From: a virus
Strand: one strand, 5' to 3'
Virus record (IMG/VR): IMGVR_UViG_3300046812_000526
Span: 1 to 26,592 of that record
Length of the DNA stretch: 26,592 bases
Below the pieces are notes generated by a model that saw nothing but the letters and a program-made list of their open reading frames with translations, made no database searches and was not told where the DNA came from. The position numbers and the translations under genes are program-made. Below are positions 6,222 to 12,340 of this stretch, in pieces; position 1 is the stretch's first letter; each line of letters opens with the position of its first letter.

Positions 6222-6634
6222 TTCCGCGATTCCTCGTCGTGCTGGATACCATGTGGGGAGCGCCCGGACGGGCTCCCCGCTGGTTCTGCATCAGCCCACA
6301 GAACCATAGCGGACGTCGGTTGTACGCGCTGACCGGAGCCCGCGTTGGACAGATCTGGGTCACGAATGCTTGCCCGCAGCAGACCGGGCATGCTGCGCAG
6401 CATGGCACGCCATCTCCCACGTGGCTTGCCGACAGCTTGAGCGGTCTGCCACGGACCTATCGTCGATTACCCTTGCTAGTGTGCGGCGCGGTTGCGCTCG
6501 GGGCGTATCGGAGCATTCAGGCGCAAGGGTACCGACACCGCGGTCCGGTCCTATACCTACTGCATCCTGCTGCGCGAACGTGGACAAAAGCCCGCCTCCG
6601 TGCAGTCGCTCGTCGTATCGCAACCTTACCCTGA
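6218..6634 (+). CDS. Uracil-DNA-glycosylase-superfamily-like protein
   Basis: A 138-residue frame starts with GTG at 6218, overlapping the ftsK-like stop (GTGA), and ends inside copy 5 of the recurring motif. The order of segments suggests the UDG fold as seen in small phage proteins: an N-terminal part with SPQNHSGRRLYALTG, a VTNACPQQ segment, a LPLLVCGAVALGAY strand-turn-helix, and YLLHPAARTWTKARL, which recalls the HPS loop that reads the flipped base. The usual catalytic GxDPG-type motif is not clear, so it may bind bases or DNA without cutting. A GGGGAGC/GCTCCCC hairpin lies inside the frame. Whether this frame is coding is moderately certain; its family is tentative. Confidence 0.5.
   Translation: MIPRFLVVLDTMWGAPGRAPRWFCISPQNHSGRRLYALTGARVGQIWVTNACPQQTGHAAQHGTPSPTWLADSLSGLPRTYRRLPLLVCGAVALGAYRSIQAQGYRHRGPVLYLLHPAARTWTKARLRAVARRIATLP
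6255..6278. repeat. 7-bp GC hairpin just after the ftsK-like gene
   Basis: GGGGAGC (6255-6261) and GCTCCCC (6272-6278) pair around 10 nt, 34 bases after the ftsK-like stop. With no T-run it is a poor intrinsic terminator. It may be an incidental coding palindrome. Confidence 0.4.
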
Positions 6635-6642
6635 TCAGGAGA
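6626..6642 (+). promoter_or_regulatory. Recurring TTACCCT/AGGAGA element, copy 5
   Basis: TTACCCT (6626-6632), GATC, AGGAGA (6637-6642), ATG 6648. CCTGATCAGG in this copy is a perfect palindrome. The upstream gene's TGA stop lies within the element. Confidence 0.7.
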
Positions 6643-6647
6643 TTCCC

Positions 6648-6857
6648 ATGCGAATTCAAACTGTCCATCCCGAGCGTCGCGCCCTGATGCTAGAGACGCA
6701 TCATCAAATGGAGTACTGCGCACGGCTCTACGAGAAACTCGGATTCAAATATATTATCGGTTGGCGCGATGTCCAAGGCTATGGGCTGAGCGTAACGAAA
6801 TTTGCCGAGTGGCAGAGCGCCGATGGTCGGGCGTACATCGATCTGTGGTGGCCGTGA
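6648..6857 (+). CDS. Hypothetical protein, 69 aa
   Basis: Starts MRIQTVHPERRALMLETHHQ. A central YEKLGFKY recalls the C-terminal signature of GNAT acetyltransferases, but the protein is far too short for that fold. It is aromatic-rich at the end (IDLWWP). Its start is set by copy 5 of the motif, and its TGA overlaps the next ATG. Not recognised. Confidence 0.7.
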   Translation: MRIQTVHPERRALMLETHHQMEYCARLYEKLGFKYIIGWRDVQGYGLSVTKFAEWQSADGRAYIDLWWP

Positions 6858-7159
6858 TGAAACCGATCATATTGAAAATTCATCTGCTGCGTCCCATTAT
6901 TCGAGGCGCGTGCGGTGTTCGAATCGAGCGCGGTTTGCGTACATCTCTCGCGCACGACAATGTGACATGCCAGAAGTGTAAACAGACCGTCTACTATAAG
7001 CTTACCCTGAGACAGGAGATTTCCCATGACACGAGACGTGAAGGCCATCAAGACACGGCGCGATGCCAGCGCAGCGCAGCGCGTACGGAGATTCCTCCTC
7101 GCGGCCGGATTATCCCCCGCCGAGGCATTCGCCGTGCGCCAGCAAGCCCGACTGGCTGA
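6857..7159 (+). CDS. Small zinc-ribbon-type protein with long overlap into next gene
   Basis: The first half contains ACG (Cys at about 19) and VTCQKCKQ, the two half-sites of a small phage-type zinc ribbon (CG...VTCxxC). After residue 50 the frame reads through copy 6 of the recurring motif and overlaps the gene at 7026 by 134 bases, adding an Arg/Pro-rich tail of about 45 residues. The natural product may be this 100-residue form, or a former stop near 7010 may have been lost. The ATG overlaps the previous stop (TGATG). A role in nucleic-acid binding is plausible. Confidence 0.6.
   Translation: MKPIILKIHLLRPIIRGACGVRIERGLRTSLAHDNVTCQKCKQTVYYKLTLRQEISHDTRREGHQDTARCQRSAARTEIPPRGRIIPRRGIRRAPASPTG
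7002..7019 (+). promoter_or_regulatory. Recurring TTACCCT/AGGAGA element, copy 6
   Basis: TTACCCT (7002-7008), GAGAC, AGGAGA (7014-7019), ATG 7026. Possible pairs CCTG/CAGG around three bases. It is embedded in the coding frame of the upstream zinc-ribbon gene. Confidence 0.7.
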
Positions 7160-7283
7160 ACGGCGGAGCGCCGAGCGTCAGCATCAACCCAAGTCGTATC
7201 AGTGGAATCCATACCCGAGTGCGAATGTGGGTACGGATCCCGATTCTCCGGTCCCTGAATTCCTCGGTGGATTGGTTTCGTGA
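7026..7283 (+). CDS. Hypothetical basic protein, 85 aa
   Basis: Begins MTRDVKAIKTRRDASAAQRV. A helical Arg/Ala-rich part, including LSPAEAFAVRQQARLAERRS, is followed by a Pro/Ser/Asp-rich tail ending FLGGLVS. The start follows copy 6 of the motif. Stop and next GTG overlap (GTGA). No known domain seen. Confidence 0.7.
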   Translation: MTRDVKAIKTRRDASAAQRVRRFLLAAGLSPAEAFAVRQQARLAERRSAERQHQPKSYQWNPYPSANVGTDPDSPVPEFLGGLVS

Positions 7284-7459
7284 TCGCGCTTCGACGCGAC
7301 GGGGTCGTCGTGGAAGTGGGCGACGATCTCGTCATGGACGATTTCGAAGATGCAGTTGTCACATGGAACAATGAATTCTCTGGCTGGGATGCGGACGGCC
7401 ATTTCTGGTCTGTGCGCGAACTACCAGACGTCACTGAATATCGACAGGAGGAATCATGA
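7280..7459 (+). CDS. Hypothetical acidic protein, 59 aa
   Basis: A GTG-started frame (GTGA overlap) encodes MIALRRDGVVVEVGDDLVMD and then an acidic, aromatic-rich part with FSGWDADGHFWSV. It ends in an ATGA overlap with the next gene. The overlaps at both ends support expression. No family recognised. Confidence 0.65.
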   Translation: MIALRRDGVVVEVGDDLVMDDFEDAVVTWNNEFSGWDADGHFWSVRELPDVTEYRQEES

Positions 7460-7605
7460 AGACGCCAGCCCTGCCCGAAACGACTTGGAAGAAAGAGCAT
7501 CTCCGTCCCTGTCCCGGCAAGTGCGGGCATCCGCACGTTGGGAAGCGCGGACCATGCACGAAGACCGGATGCGGATGTTACGCGACGGGAGACAAGAAGA
7601 AATGA
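7456..7605 (+). CDS. 49-aa Cys-rich mini-protein, probably metal-binding
   Basis: Five Cys and two His occur in the pattern PCPGKCGHPH, GPC and GCGC, followed by a Lys tail. AGGAGG at 7446-7451 gives a strong ribosome-binding site for ATG 7456. The short Cys spacing suggests one or two zinc sites. The neighbours on both sides overlap by ATGA. Function unknown. Confidence 0.65.
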   Translation: MKTPALPETTWKKEHLRPCPGKCGHPHVGKRGPCTKTGCGCYATGDKKK

Positions 7606-7733
7606 GAGTAGATATCCGCGTTGACCAATCGACATTGCATTTCTATCTGCGATGGTTAGCGATTACGTGGACGACAAAAGGTACATGGACGACGCAGCAA
7701 GTCTACGATGCGATCGCAGGACGTCCTAAATGA
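7602..7733 (+). CDS. Hypothetical 43-aa protein
   Basis: Starts MRVDIRVDQSTLHFYLRWLA with an ATGA overlap to the Cys-rich gene, and ends QVYDAIAGRPK. It has a short amphipathic helix rich in aromatic residues, not a clear membrane span. Not recognised. Confidence 0.55.
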   Translation: MRVDIRVDQSTLHFYLRWLAITWTTKGTWTTQQVYDAIAGRPK

Positions 7734-7753
7734 TCACGTTCCGCCATTTCCAC

Positions 7754-7769
7754 TACCCTATATAGGAGA
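7754..7769 (+). promoter_or_regulatory. Recurring TACCCT/AGGAGA element, copy 7
   Basis: CTACCCT is followed by ATAT and AGGAGA (7764-7769), five bases before ATG 7775. CCTATATAGG in this copy is a perfect palindrome. Confidence 0.65.
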
Positions 7770-7774
7770 CGCCG

Positions 7775-8419
7775 ATGGCCCTCCCACGGCGATGTAAATC
7801 GTGTCGATGCTACGTTGCGGACTGGTTAAAGAAATGTCCGCGCTGTGGCAAGTCGGTGCCTTCCAACACGATCGTCAAGCTGACGAAAGAAGAGAAGGTC
7901 GCAGCGCGTCTCGCTAAGGATGCAGACGTGCCGATGATCCACCAGAAGAACATGCAATGGGTTCCGTCTGCGTTGACGGTCCAGATCCACAAGCAGACCT
8001 TGCACGAGGTCGAGCGCAAATTGTCGGACGCGGACACGCCGCGACAACGGAATGCGTTGCGCAGCGAGATCCGGCAGATCAAGCGCGTCATCGGGACGAC
8101 CGCGGAGCCAGCGCATCGGTGGACCAGCGAAACGTTCCATGGGAAATATGCGAGCGTGCTCGTGTATATCAGCCCGAAGAATCGCCGATACGTGCTCGCC
8201 GGTGCTGATACGCCCGCCGACCTGATCATCAAGAATCGGCGGAGTGCTGGCGTACCGTTCTCGCGGCTCCAACTCTTCGACAAGAGCGCGCACGCCAAGT
8301 ACGTGAAGGAAGATAAGAAGGCGGCGACTGCGCACCAGACGCGCGTCAAGATCAAGAAGGCGAAGCGCCTTGCTCGACGAAAGCTAAAAGCAGCTACCCT
8401 ACCAGAGGAGACGACATGA
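7775..8419 (+). CDS. Zinc-ribbon basic protein, 214 aa
   Basis: The N-terminus has CKSC (residues 8-11) and CPRC (21-24), a four-Cys zinc ribbon. A long helical, Lys/Arg-rich region follows, with two mixed middle segments (KYASVLVYISPKNRRYVLAG) and a very basic C-terminus. It is likely a nucleic-acid-binding protein. The recurring motif (copy 8) sits inside its last codons, and its stop overlaps the next ATG. I do not know the family. Confidence 0.75.
   Translation: MALPRRCKSCRCYVADWLKKCPRCGKSVPSNTIVKLTKEEKVAARLAKDADVPMIHQKNMQWVPSALTVQIHKQTLHEVERKLSDADTPRQRNALRSEIRQIKRVIGTTAEPAHRWTSETFHGKYASVLVYISPKNRRYVLAGADTPADLIIKNRRSAGVPFSRLQLFDKSAHAKYVKEDKKAATAHQTRVKIKKAKRLARRKLKAATLPEETT
8395..8411 (+). 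promoter_or_regulatory. Recurring TACCCT/AGGAGA element, copy 8
   Basis: TACCCT (8395-8400), ACCAG, AGGAGA (8406-8411), ATG 8416. It is encoded within the C-terminal codons of the zinc-ribbon gene. Confidence 0.65.
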
Positions 8420-9447
8420 TCACCGCATTGCAGCGAGAACGCGAGCAGCAGAAGCGTATCAAGCAGCAACTGAAGGAGCAGGAGCGCCAGCGATTTGCGA
8501 CACCCGGAAAGGATTACGATTTGGAAAGCGTCTGGGTCGCGCATATCTGGGCTCCTGAGTCTGTGGATCCAACGATCGGCGAGTGGATCTTTGTCGGCTT
8601 CCGTCGTCGCCGGCGATACCGACGCAAGCCACAGACCATGAATCGGTTCTTCAGCAAGGTCCGGCGACAGCTCGGCATCGACAAGAAATCACCGACCATG
8701 CTCATGGATCTGAACGAGGCGACTCGACGGTTCAAACAATCGGACCAGTCCTGGCGCACGCGTCCGCCACAGTTCCAGCAGCGACGGAAGAAGATGGCGC
8801 AGCGCACGCCAGCCTTGTGGACGACGCACAAGTTCAAGCAGCGCGCACCAGTCAAGGCGATGAAATTGCACCGGAAGGAGACGCGATTCATTGCCATCGC
8901 ACGACACACGTGGGATCGTGCTCCGGGCTATCTCTACTGCGGACCGCTCGCGTCGACCACCCGATGGGAAGCCGTGCGGGAAGCCGAGAAAATCCACGGA
9001 CCGCTCTATGTGAATGGGCTTCTCGTGATTGCGACGAAGGATCTGTCGAAATCCTTGTGCCATGCCATGCATCGCGGCAAGAAGATCCGTGCTGGCGTGT
9101 CGCGTATCATCTGGCCGGAAGTACCGCCGACGTTCAGCACGATGTGGGAGAAGGCCCGACGTAAGTTTGCGATGTCGGATGACACCGATCTTGGGCTCAT
9201 GCTGCGCGCCTGGACGGAGTGGATTATCCAAGGTCGTCCGTGGTTGACCATCAGCTGGTTTCGGAAACAGTTCAAGAAACTCTTACCCTTGACAGGAGAC
9301 ACCGCGCCATGCCAATCAAATCGAAAGCACGCCGCAAAGATTCGCGCCGCGCGAATCGTCACAAGAAAATCCACACCGAAACACGGGAAGACGCGCAGAT
9401 CAAAGACAAACACCCGATCAAGATCGACCGGGCGAAGGGCCGCATAG
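8416..9447 (+). CDS. Hypothetical basic protein, 343 aa, overlaps next gene
   Basis: An N-terminal Gln/Arg/Glu-rich coiled-coil-like stretch (residues about 3-30) is followed by basic segments. A central mixed part begins FIAIARHTWDRAPGYLYCGP, and a helical region contains TWEKARR-like elements. After the LLPL at copy 9 of the motif the frame continues for 46 codons into the next gene, giving a Lys/Arg/Thr-rich tail. That overlap is 139 bases. Without the tail the protein would end near residue 295. No domain recognised. Confidence 0.7.
   Translation: MITALQREREQQKRIKQQLKEQERQRFATPGKDYDLESVWVAHIWAPESVDPTIGEWIFVGFRRRRRYRRKPQTMNRFFSKVRRQLGIDKKSPTMLMDLNEATRRFKQSDQSWRTRPPQFQQRRKKMAQRTPALWTTHKFKQRAPVKAMKLHRKETRFIAIARHTWDRAPGYLYCGPLASTTRWEAVREAEKIHGPLYVNGLLVIATKDLSKSLCHAMHRGKKIRAGVSRIIWPEVPPTFSTMWEKARRKFAMSDDTDLGLMLRAWTEWIIQGRPWLTISWFRKQFKKLLPLTGDTAPCQSNRKHAAKIRAARIVTRKSTPKHGKTRRSKTNTRSRSTGRRAA
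9283..9299 (+). promoter_or_regulatory. Recurring TTACCCT/AGGAGA element, copy 9
   Basis: TTACCCT (9283-9289), TGAC, AGGAGA (9294-9299), ATG 9309. It is embedded in the frame of the 8416 gene, the third case of the element lying inside upstream coding sequence. Confidence 0.65.
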
Positions 9448-10346
9448 CAGCGAAGATCCGGCAGAAGATGCGCCGGATGCCAAAGCTCCCTACGAATCCG
9501 TATGTTGCGCTGATGATGCCACTCGTCATCGTGCCGGATGATCCAGAAGCGAAGGTCGTCATCGCTGATGCCGGCTCAATCGTCTGCCTGCTCGATCAAC
9601 AAACATTGTATCGCGAGCGGATGAGCCCGATCACTCGCCGCGGCGATGAACTCTATGTGCGGTTCGGGCGCGCGGATAAGCCGCAATATGGATGGCTAAC
9701 GAATCGACTGCCTCCATCGGTAATGAAGCCGACGCAGGGACCGACGTTCCTCGTCCAAAGCAAAGACGAAAGTCTGTTGCATGTGTGGGACGGACTGCGC
9801 TTGAAGATTGCTCGGACACGGAAAGGCCATCCGAACAGTTGGGCCATCTCATGGCTCGCACTGAACGGCGAAAAGTATCCACGTGAACTCAGGGAGGTGA
9901 CGCGATTCTTTGGCGGGACCCCGATCAAGAACGAACCGTTCGACACACGATGTATCCGATTGTTTTCACTCATCCTCCACACGGAGATCGACATGGCAAG
10001 CGCAAAGGCCTCGGCCAAGAAGTCAGCCAAGAAAGGGAAGAAGATCGTTGCCGAGAAGCCGACCAAGAAAGGGAAGAAGACTGGCAAGGTTGCGCCAGCG
10101 AAAGCGAAAGGCGAATTCAGTTCCTCGTCACGGGCCTTTGACAACCATATCATCCGCCGGCTCGTCAAGGAAAATCCGCGCCGCGCTGGATCCGAGAAGG
10201 CGAAGATCTGGGATCGCATCCGCAAGGGAATGACCGTCAAGGAATTCTGTGGGAAAGGCGGAACGCGCGGAGCCGTGCGCCGATTCATCGAGAACGGGTG
10301 GATCAAGTTGCTTTCGCCCAAGTCCGGCGCGACGGCCGACGAATAG
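9309..10346 (+). CDS. Basic DNA-binding-like protein, possibly two proteins from one frame
   Basis: The frame encodes 345 residues. The first 228 are a Lys/Arg-rich N-terminus followed by a mixed alpha/beta region with conserved-looking Trp, Gly and Pro. After an internal ATG at 9993, preceded by CGGAG, there is a histone H1-like Lys/Ala-rich stretch (about residues 229-270). A folded segment then holds ENPRRAGSEKAKIWDRIRKG followed by MTVKEF. It resembles the NPKR-x-G-S...GMTV domain of small phage DNA-binding proteins. The internal start could yield a separate 117-residue basic protein. The stop is followed by a structured GC-rich region. Confidence 0.7.
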   Translation: MPIKSKARRKDSRRANRHKKIHTETREDAQIKDKHPIKIDRAKGRIAAKIRQKMRRMPKLPTNPYVALMMPLVIVPDDPEAKVVIADAGSIVCLLDQQTLYRERMSPITRRGDELYVRFGRADKPQYGWLTNRLPPSVMKPTQGPTFLVQSKDESLLHVWDGLRLKIARTRKGHPNSWAISWLALNGEKYPRELREVTRFFGGTPIKNEPFDTRCIRLFSLILHTEIDMASAKASAKKSAKKGKKIVAEKPTKKGKKTGKVAPAKAKGEFSSSSRAFDNHIIRRLVKENPRRAGSEKAKIWDRIRKGMTVKEFCGKGGTRGAVRRFIENGWIKLLSPKSGATADE

Positions 10347-10349
10347 GAC

Positions 10350-10376
10350 CGGGCCTCGTCTGCCGTAGCAGGCCCG
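10350..10376. repeat. 7-bp hairpin after the basic protein gene
   Basis: CGGGCCT (10350-10356) pairs with AGGCCCG (10370-10376), loop 13. It starts within four bases of the stop. AGGACCGG and TCTGCCG here also occur in the same order at 4439-4461, suggesting related elements. Confidence 0.5.
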
Positions 10377-10386
10377 TAGGCACTAG

Positions 10387-10424
10387 ATCGGGGCTCGGGG
10401 CAGGGGTTGCCCGGGACCCCCGAT
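10387..10424 (+). repeat. G-quadruplex pattern within a nested hairpin
   Basis: G-runs at 10390-10393, 10397-10400, 10403-10406 and 10413-10415 with short loops fit the G3+N1-7 quadruplex rule. ATCGGGG (10387-10393) can instead pair with CCCCGAT (10418-10424), and GGGCA (10398-10402) with TGCCC (10408-10412). The two folds compete. Confidence 0.6.
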
Positions 10425-10486
10425 TTAGGCCCTCTGGGGACCGTTTTAAGCCATTTTCCCGTCCTAGGGCTGGTTTGCCTACCTTT

Positions 10487-10542
10487 GGACGGTTTGGATG
10501 GCCTAGGGGAGTCCCCAGGACCGATTGCAGGACGGTTTGGAT
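10487..10542. repeat. 13-base direct repeat flanking a hairpin
   Basis: GGACGGTTTGGAT occurs exactly at 10487-10499 and 10530-10542. Between the copies is CCTAGGGG-AGT-CCCCAGG (10502-10519), which folds with a GGGG/CCCC stem. Confidence 0.6.
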
Positions 10543-10589
10543 CCATGCCAGCTACCGCAGATGTTACCTTCGATCTGGAGATACCTTAT

Positions 10590-10904
10590 ATGTCACCGCT
10601 CGCTGCCCTACAGAAATGGCTAGTACAAACGCGTCGCGCGTCCGGCCATGACGACTACTTACGACGCGTCGAAACGCTGATGGAAAATGTCCGTCGCGCG
10701 GATGGTCGTGCTTTGCGCGGTCTGATGGTCGCGGACGATCTCTGTCTTACGCGACGTCGTGTGTTCTACCGATTGCTCGGAACGCGCGCAACTGAACTCA
10801 CGTTGGAGGAAGTCGCCGCGCAGTATGTCCTTGCGGATATGCAAGCGCGATACAAGATCGCAATGGATGCGTGGAAGTCGCGCAATCGCCGGATCGCCTC
10901 ATGA
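10590..10904 (+). CDS. Hypothetical helical protein, 104 aa
   Basis: Starts MSPLAALQKWLVQTRRASGH, after a degenerate version of the pre-gene motif (TTACCTT at 10564 and TGGAGA at 10576). It is mostly helical with many Arg and ends KIAMDAWKSRNRRIAS. An ATG at 10545 is an alternative start. The stop overlaps the ATG of the next gene. Not recognised. Confidence 0.65.
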   Translation: MSPLAALQKWLVQTRRASGHDDYLRRVETLMENVRRADGRALRGLMVADDLCLTRRRVFYRLLGTRATELTLEEVAAQYVLADMQARYKIAMDAWKSRNRRIAS

Positions 10905-11083
10905 TCGAGCATTACGATATCCGTATCGAATACGGAAAGGACGCGCATGAAGATGTGGTAATTCCGGCTACGAATCTGGCACAAGCACGGATCGCGGCCG
11001 AGATCCGGGTCGAAGCAATGACCGGTGAACAGCATCAGTACGACTGGCGCGGACAGGTCGTATTCGTGGATCATTCACCATGA
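10901..11083 (+). CDS. Hypothetical acidic protein, 60 aa
   Basis: Begins MIEHYDIRIEYGKDAHEDVV; mixed strands and one helix (ARIAAEIRVEAMTG). It has ATGA overlaps at both ends, so it belongs to a coupled operon. No family recognised. Confidence 0.65.
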   Translation: MIEHYDIRIEYGKDAHEDVVIPATNLAQARIAAEIRVEAMTGEQHQYDWRGQVVFVDHSP

Positions 11084-11226
11084 AGTCGCGGAAACGTATC
11101 CATCCGCGGCGCAAGAATGGGCTATTCAAGAAAGATGCTCCATTCTGGCGTGGCGAGCGCGCAGAAGATATCGTGAAGGCGCGTGTCGCCGGATACAAGA
11201 AAAAGAAGTCACGTAAGAAGACCTAA
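11080..11226 (+). CDS. Very basic 48-aa peptide
   Basis: The frame starts MKSRKRIHPRRKNGLFKKDA and ends KKKKSRKKT. The strong positive charge suggests DNA or RNA binding. The start overlaps the previous stop. It ends one base before copy 10 of the recurring motif. Confidence 0.6.
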   Translation: MKSRKRIHPRRKNGLFKKDAPFWRGERAEDIVKARVAGYKKKKSRKKT

Positions 11227-11244
11227 TACCCTACTACAAGGAGA
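11227..11244 (+). promoter_or_regulatory. Recurring TACCCT/AGGAGA element, copy 10
   Basis: TACCCT (11227-11232), ACTACA, AGGAGA (11239-11244), ATG 11249. This is the last copy; later genes in the window lack it. Confidence 0.65.
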
Positions 11245-11248
11245 TCGT

Positions 11249-11557
11249 ATGAAAAAGATTTTGCTGTGCCTTGGATTGATGGCGTGCTCCAAGACACTGG
11301 TCATCGAATCAAACACGACTTGGCGTGCGGCCATCGGTACATCCACGGTGGATGTGGCGACTGCGCGATCTGTGCAAGGATCCGGCAACCGTACCATCGC
11401 TGTTGATGCACAGACGGTCTGTTGGACCGTGCAGAAGACGACGCAATCTGGCGTCGTGCGCGCGTATCTGTCCTCGCACTCGATCATCGGCATCGACACA
11501 CAATCTGATGCGTCCACGACCGCAGATTTCGGTCTTGTCGCAGGATGCGTGCAATGA
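11249..11557 (+). CDS. Putative lipoprotein, 102 aa
   Basis: The N-terminus MKKILLCLGLMACSKTLVIE has a basic start, a short hydrophobic core and an LMAC lipobox with the modified Cys near residue 14. The mature part is Thr/Ser-rich and contains two more Cys (CWTVQKTTQ and GCVQ at the end), possibly a disulfide. It is predicted to be exported and lipidated in the periplasm of a diderm host. Such phage lipoproteins can take part in lysis or superinfection exclusion, but no match shows which. It starts after copy 10 of the motif. Confidence 0.75.
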   Translation: MKKILLCLGLMACSKTLVIESNTTWRAAIGTSTVDVATARSVQGSGNRTIAVDAQTVCWTVQKTTQSGVVRAYLSSHSIIGIDTQSDASTTADFGLVAGCVQ

Positions 11558-11697
11558 CAAATCGTTGGCGTGCATTTATCCAGCGCTTGTTCCATCGGCA
11601 TCGCCATGAAATGCAATTCCCAGATGGGAATCTGAACTGGATCTTCGTGTGCAAGTGCGGAGATACAACCACGGATATCCGTAAGGCGAATCCATGA
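11554..11697 (+). CDS. 47-aa protein with CxC motif
   Basis: Begins MTNRWRAFIQRLFHRHRHEM; His/Arg-rich N-terminus, then LNWIFVCKCGDTTTDI. The CKCG could be half of a zinc site. It overlaps both neighbours by ATGA. Not recognised. Confidence 0.6.
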   Translation: MTNRWRAFIQRLFHRHRHEMQFPDGNLNWIFVCKCGDTTTDIRKANP

Positions 11698-11969
11698 GAC
11701 ACTCCACAATGCTTCACTTTCTTTTCGGATGCGCTTTGTTCTGTGCATGTGGACCGAGTCATCCATACGAATCATGTGTGAAATGGCATAGCGATGTGTC
11801 GATGACGATGACTCCTGTATCGAATCTTGATGGGAGCATCACGATGGAACCGACTCTCGAAACAACGCAGATATGCGATCTCTATACCGTGATGGATACG
11901 CTCGGTCATGAGATCCCTGGATCGCGTCATCGTCCTGGTCATAGTTCACCGGTCAAGGAGGCGCCATGA
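11694..11969 (+). CDS. Second putative lipoprotein, 91 aa
   Basis: The signal-like stretch MRHSTMLHFLFGCALFCACG carries a lipobox ending FCAC, with the candidate lipidated Cys near residue 19. The mature part is polar and Thr/Met-rich with two Cys and a His/Pro-rich end. It is likely anchored in a membrane facing the periplasm. It overlaps both neighbours and shares the cluster with another lipoprotein and two membrane proteins. Confidence 0.65.
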   Translation: MRHSTMLHFLFGCALFCACGPSHPYESCVKWHSDVSMTMTPVSNLDGSITMEPTLETTQICDLYTVMDTLGHEIPGSRHRPGHSSPVKEAP

Positions 11970-12340
11970 CGCACATCCGATTCTACGTATGGCAGTTGCG
12001 CGTACTGATGCTCGCGACGGTGATCACACTGGCGAGCATGATCTTCTGGCCGGGACGAATCACGATCGTCAGCTTCCTTGCGGTGCTCGCTTCTGGCCTA
12101 TGGACAGTCATGCATCCACCAGGACATCCATCAAGACAATCACGGGATGTGATCTACGGATTCCGCGCGCTCAGTGCGCGGGAAGAGATGCTCGCGATCC
12201 GCCGAAACTGTCGCACGATCATGACCGCGATGGAGAACTGTCGGTTCACCGATCCAAAGCAGTATGACGCGCTCTCCATCGATTTCGAATCGGAACTCGC
12301 CAAGTTCAAAGAACTCGAACAGAGGTACTTTGACTCATGA
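11966..12340 (+). CDS. Two-helix membrane protein, 124 aa
   Basis: Two hydrophobic spans (about residues 11-28 and 32-50) precede a soluble helical C-terminal part with charged coiled-coil character near the end (FESELAKFKELEQRYFDS). The first span follows a basic N-terminus. The short hairpin plus cytoplasmic tail could suit a membrane regulator. Not recognised. Confidence 0.7.
   Translation: MTHIRFYVWQLRVLMLATVITLASMIFWPGRITIVSFLAVLASGLWTVMHPPGHPSRQSRDVIYGFRALSAREEMLAIRRNCRTIMTAMENCRFTDPKQYDALSIDFESELAKFKELEQRYFDS

Larger units (their letters stand above)
10347..10589. other. Structured GC-rich intergenic region
   Basis: 243 bases after the stop at 10346. It contains a 7-bp hairpin (10350-10376), a nested stem with a G-quadruplex pattern (10387-10424), a compact hairpin with GGGG/CCCC stem (10502-10519) and a 13-base direct repeat (10487-10499 and 10530-10542). 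A possible in-frame extension of the next gene from 10407 would cross all of this, so I prefer the start at 10590. Confidence 0.6.

Noticed and set aside
6917-6925. GTTCGAATC, resembling a tRNA T-loop
   Set aside because: The flanking bases do not form a T-stem or cloverleaf, and the site lies within a coding frame with a zinc-binding motif.
10407-10589. In-frame N-terminal extension of the 10590 gene
   Set aside because: The extension is Gly/Pro/Leu-rich and crosses the structured region; the start at 10590 has a ribosome-binding site related to the recurring motif.
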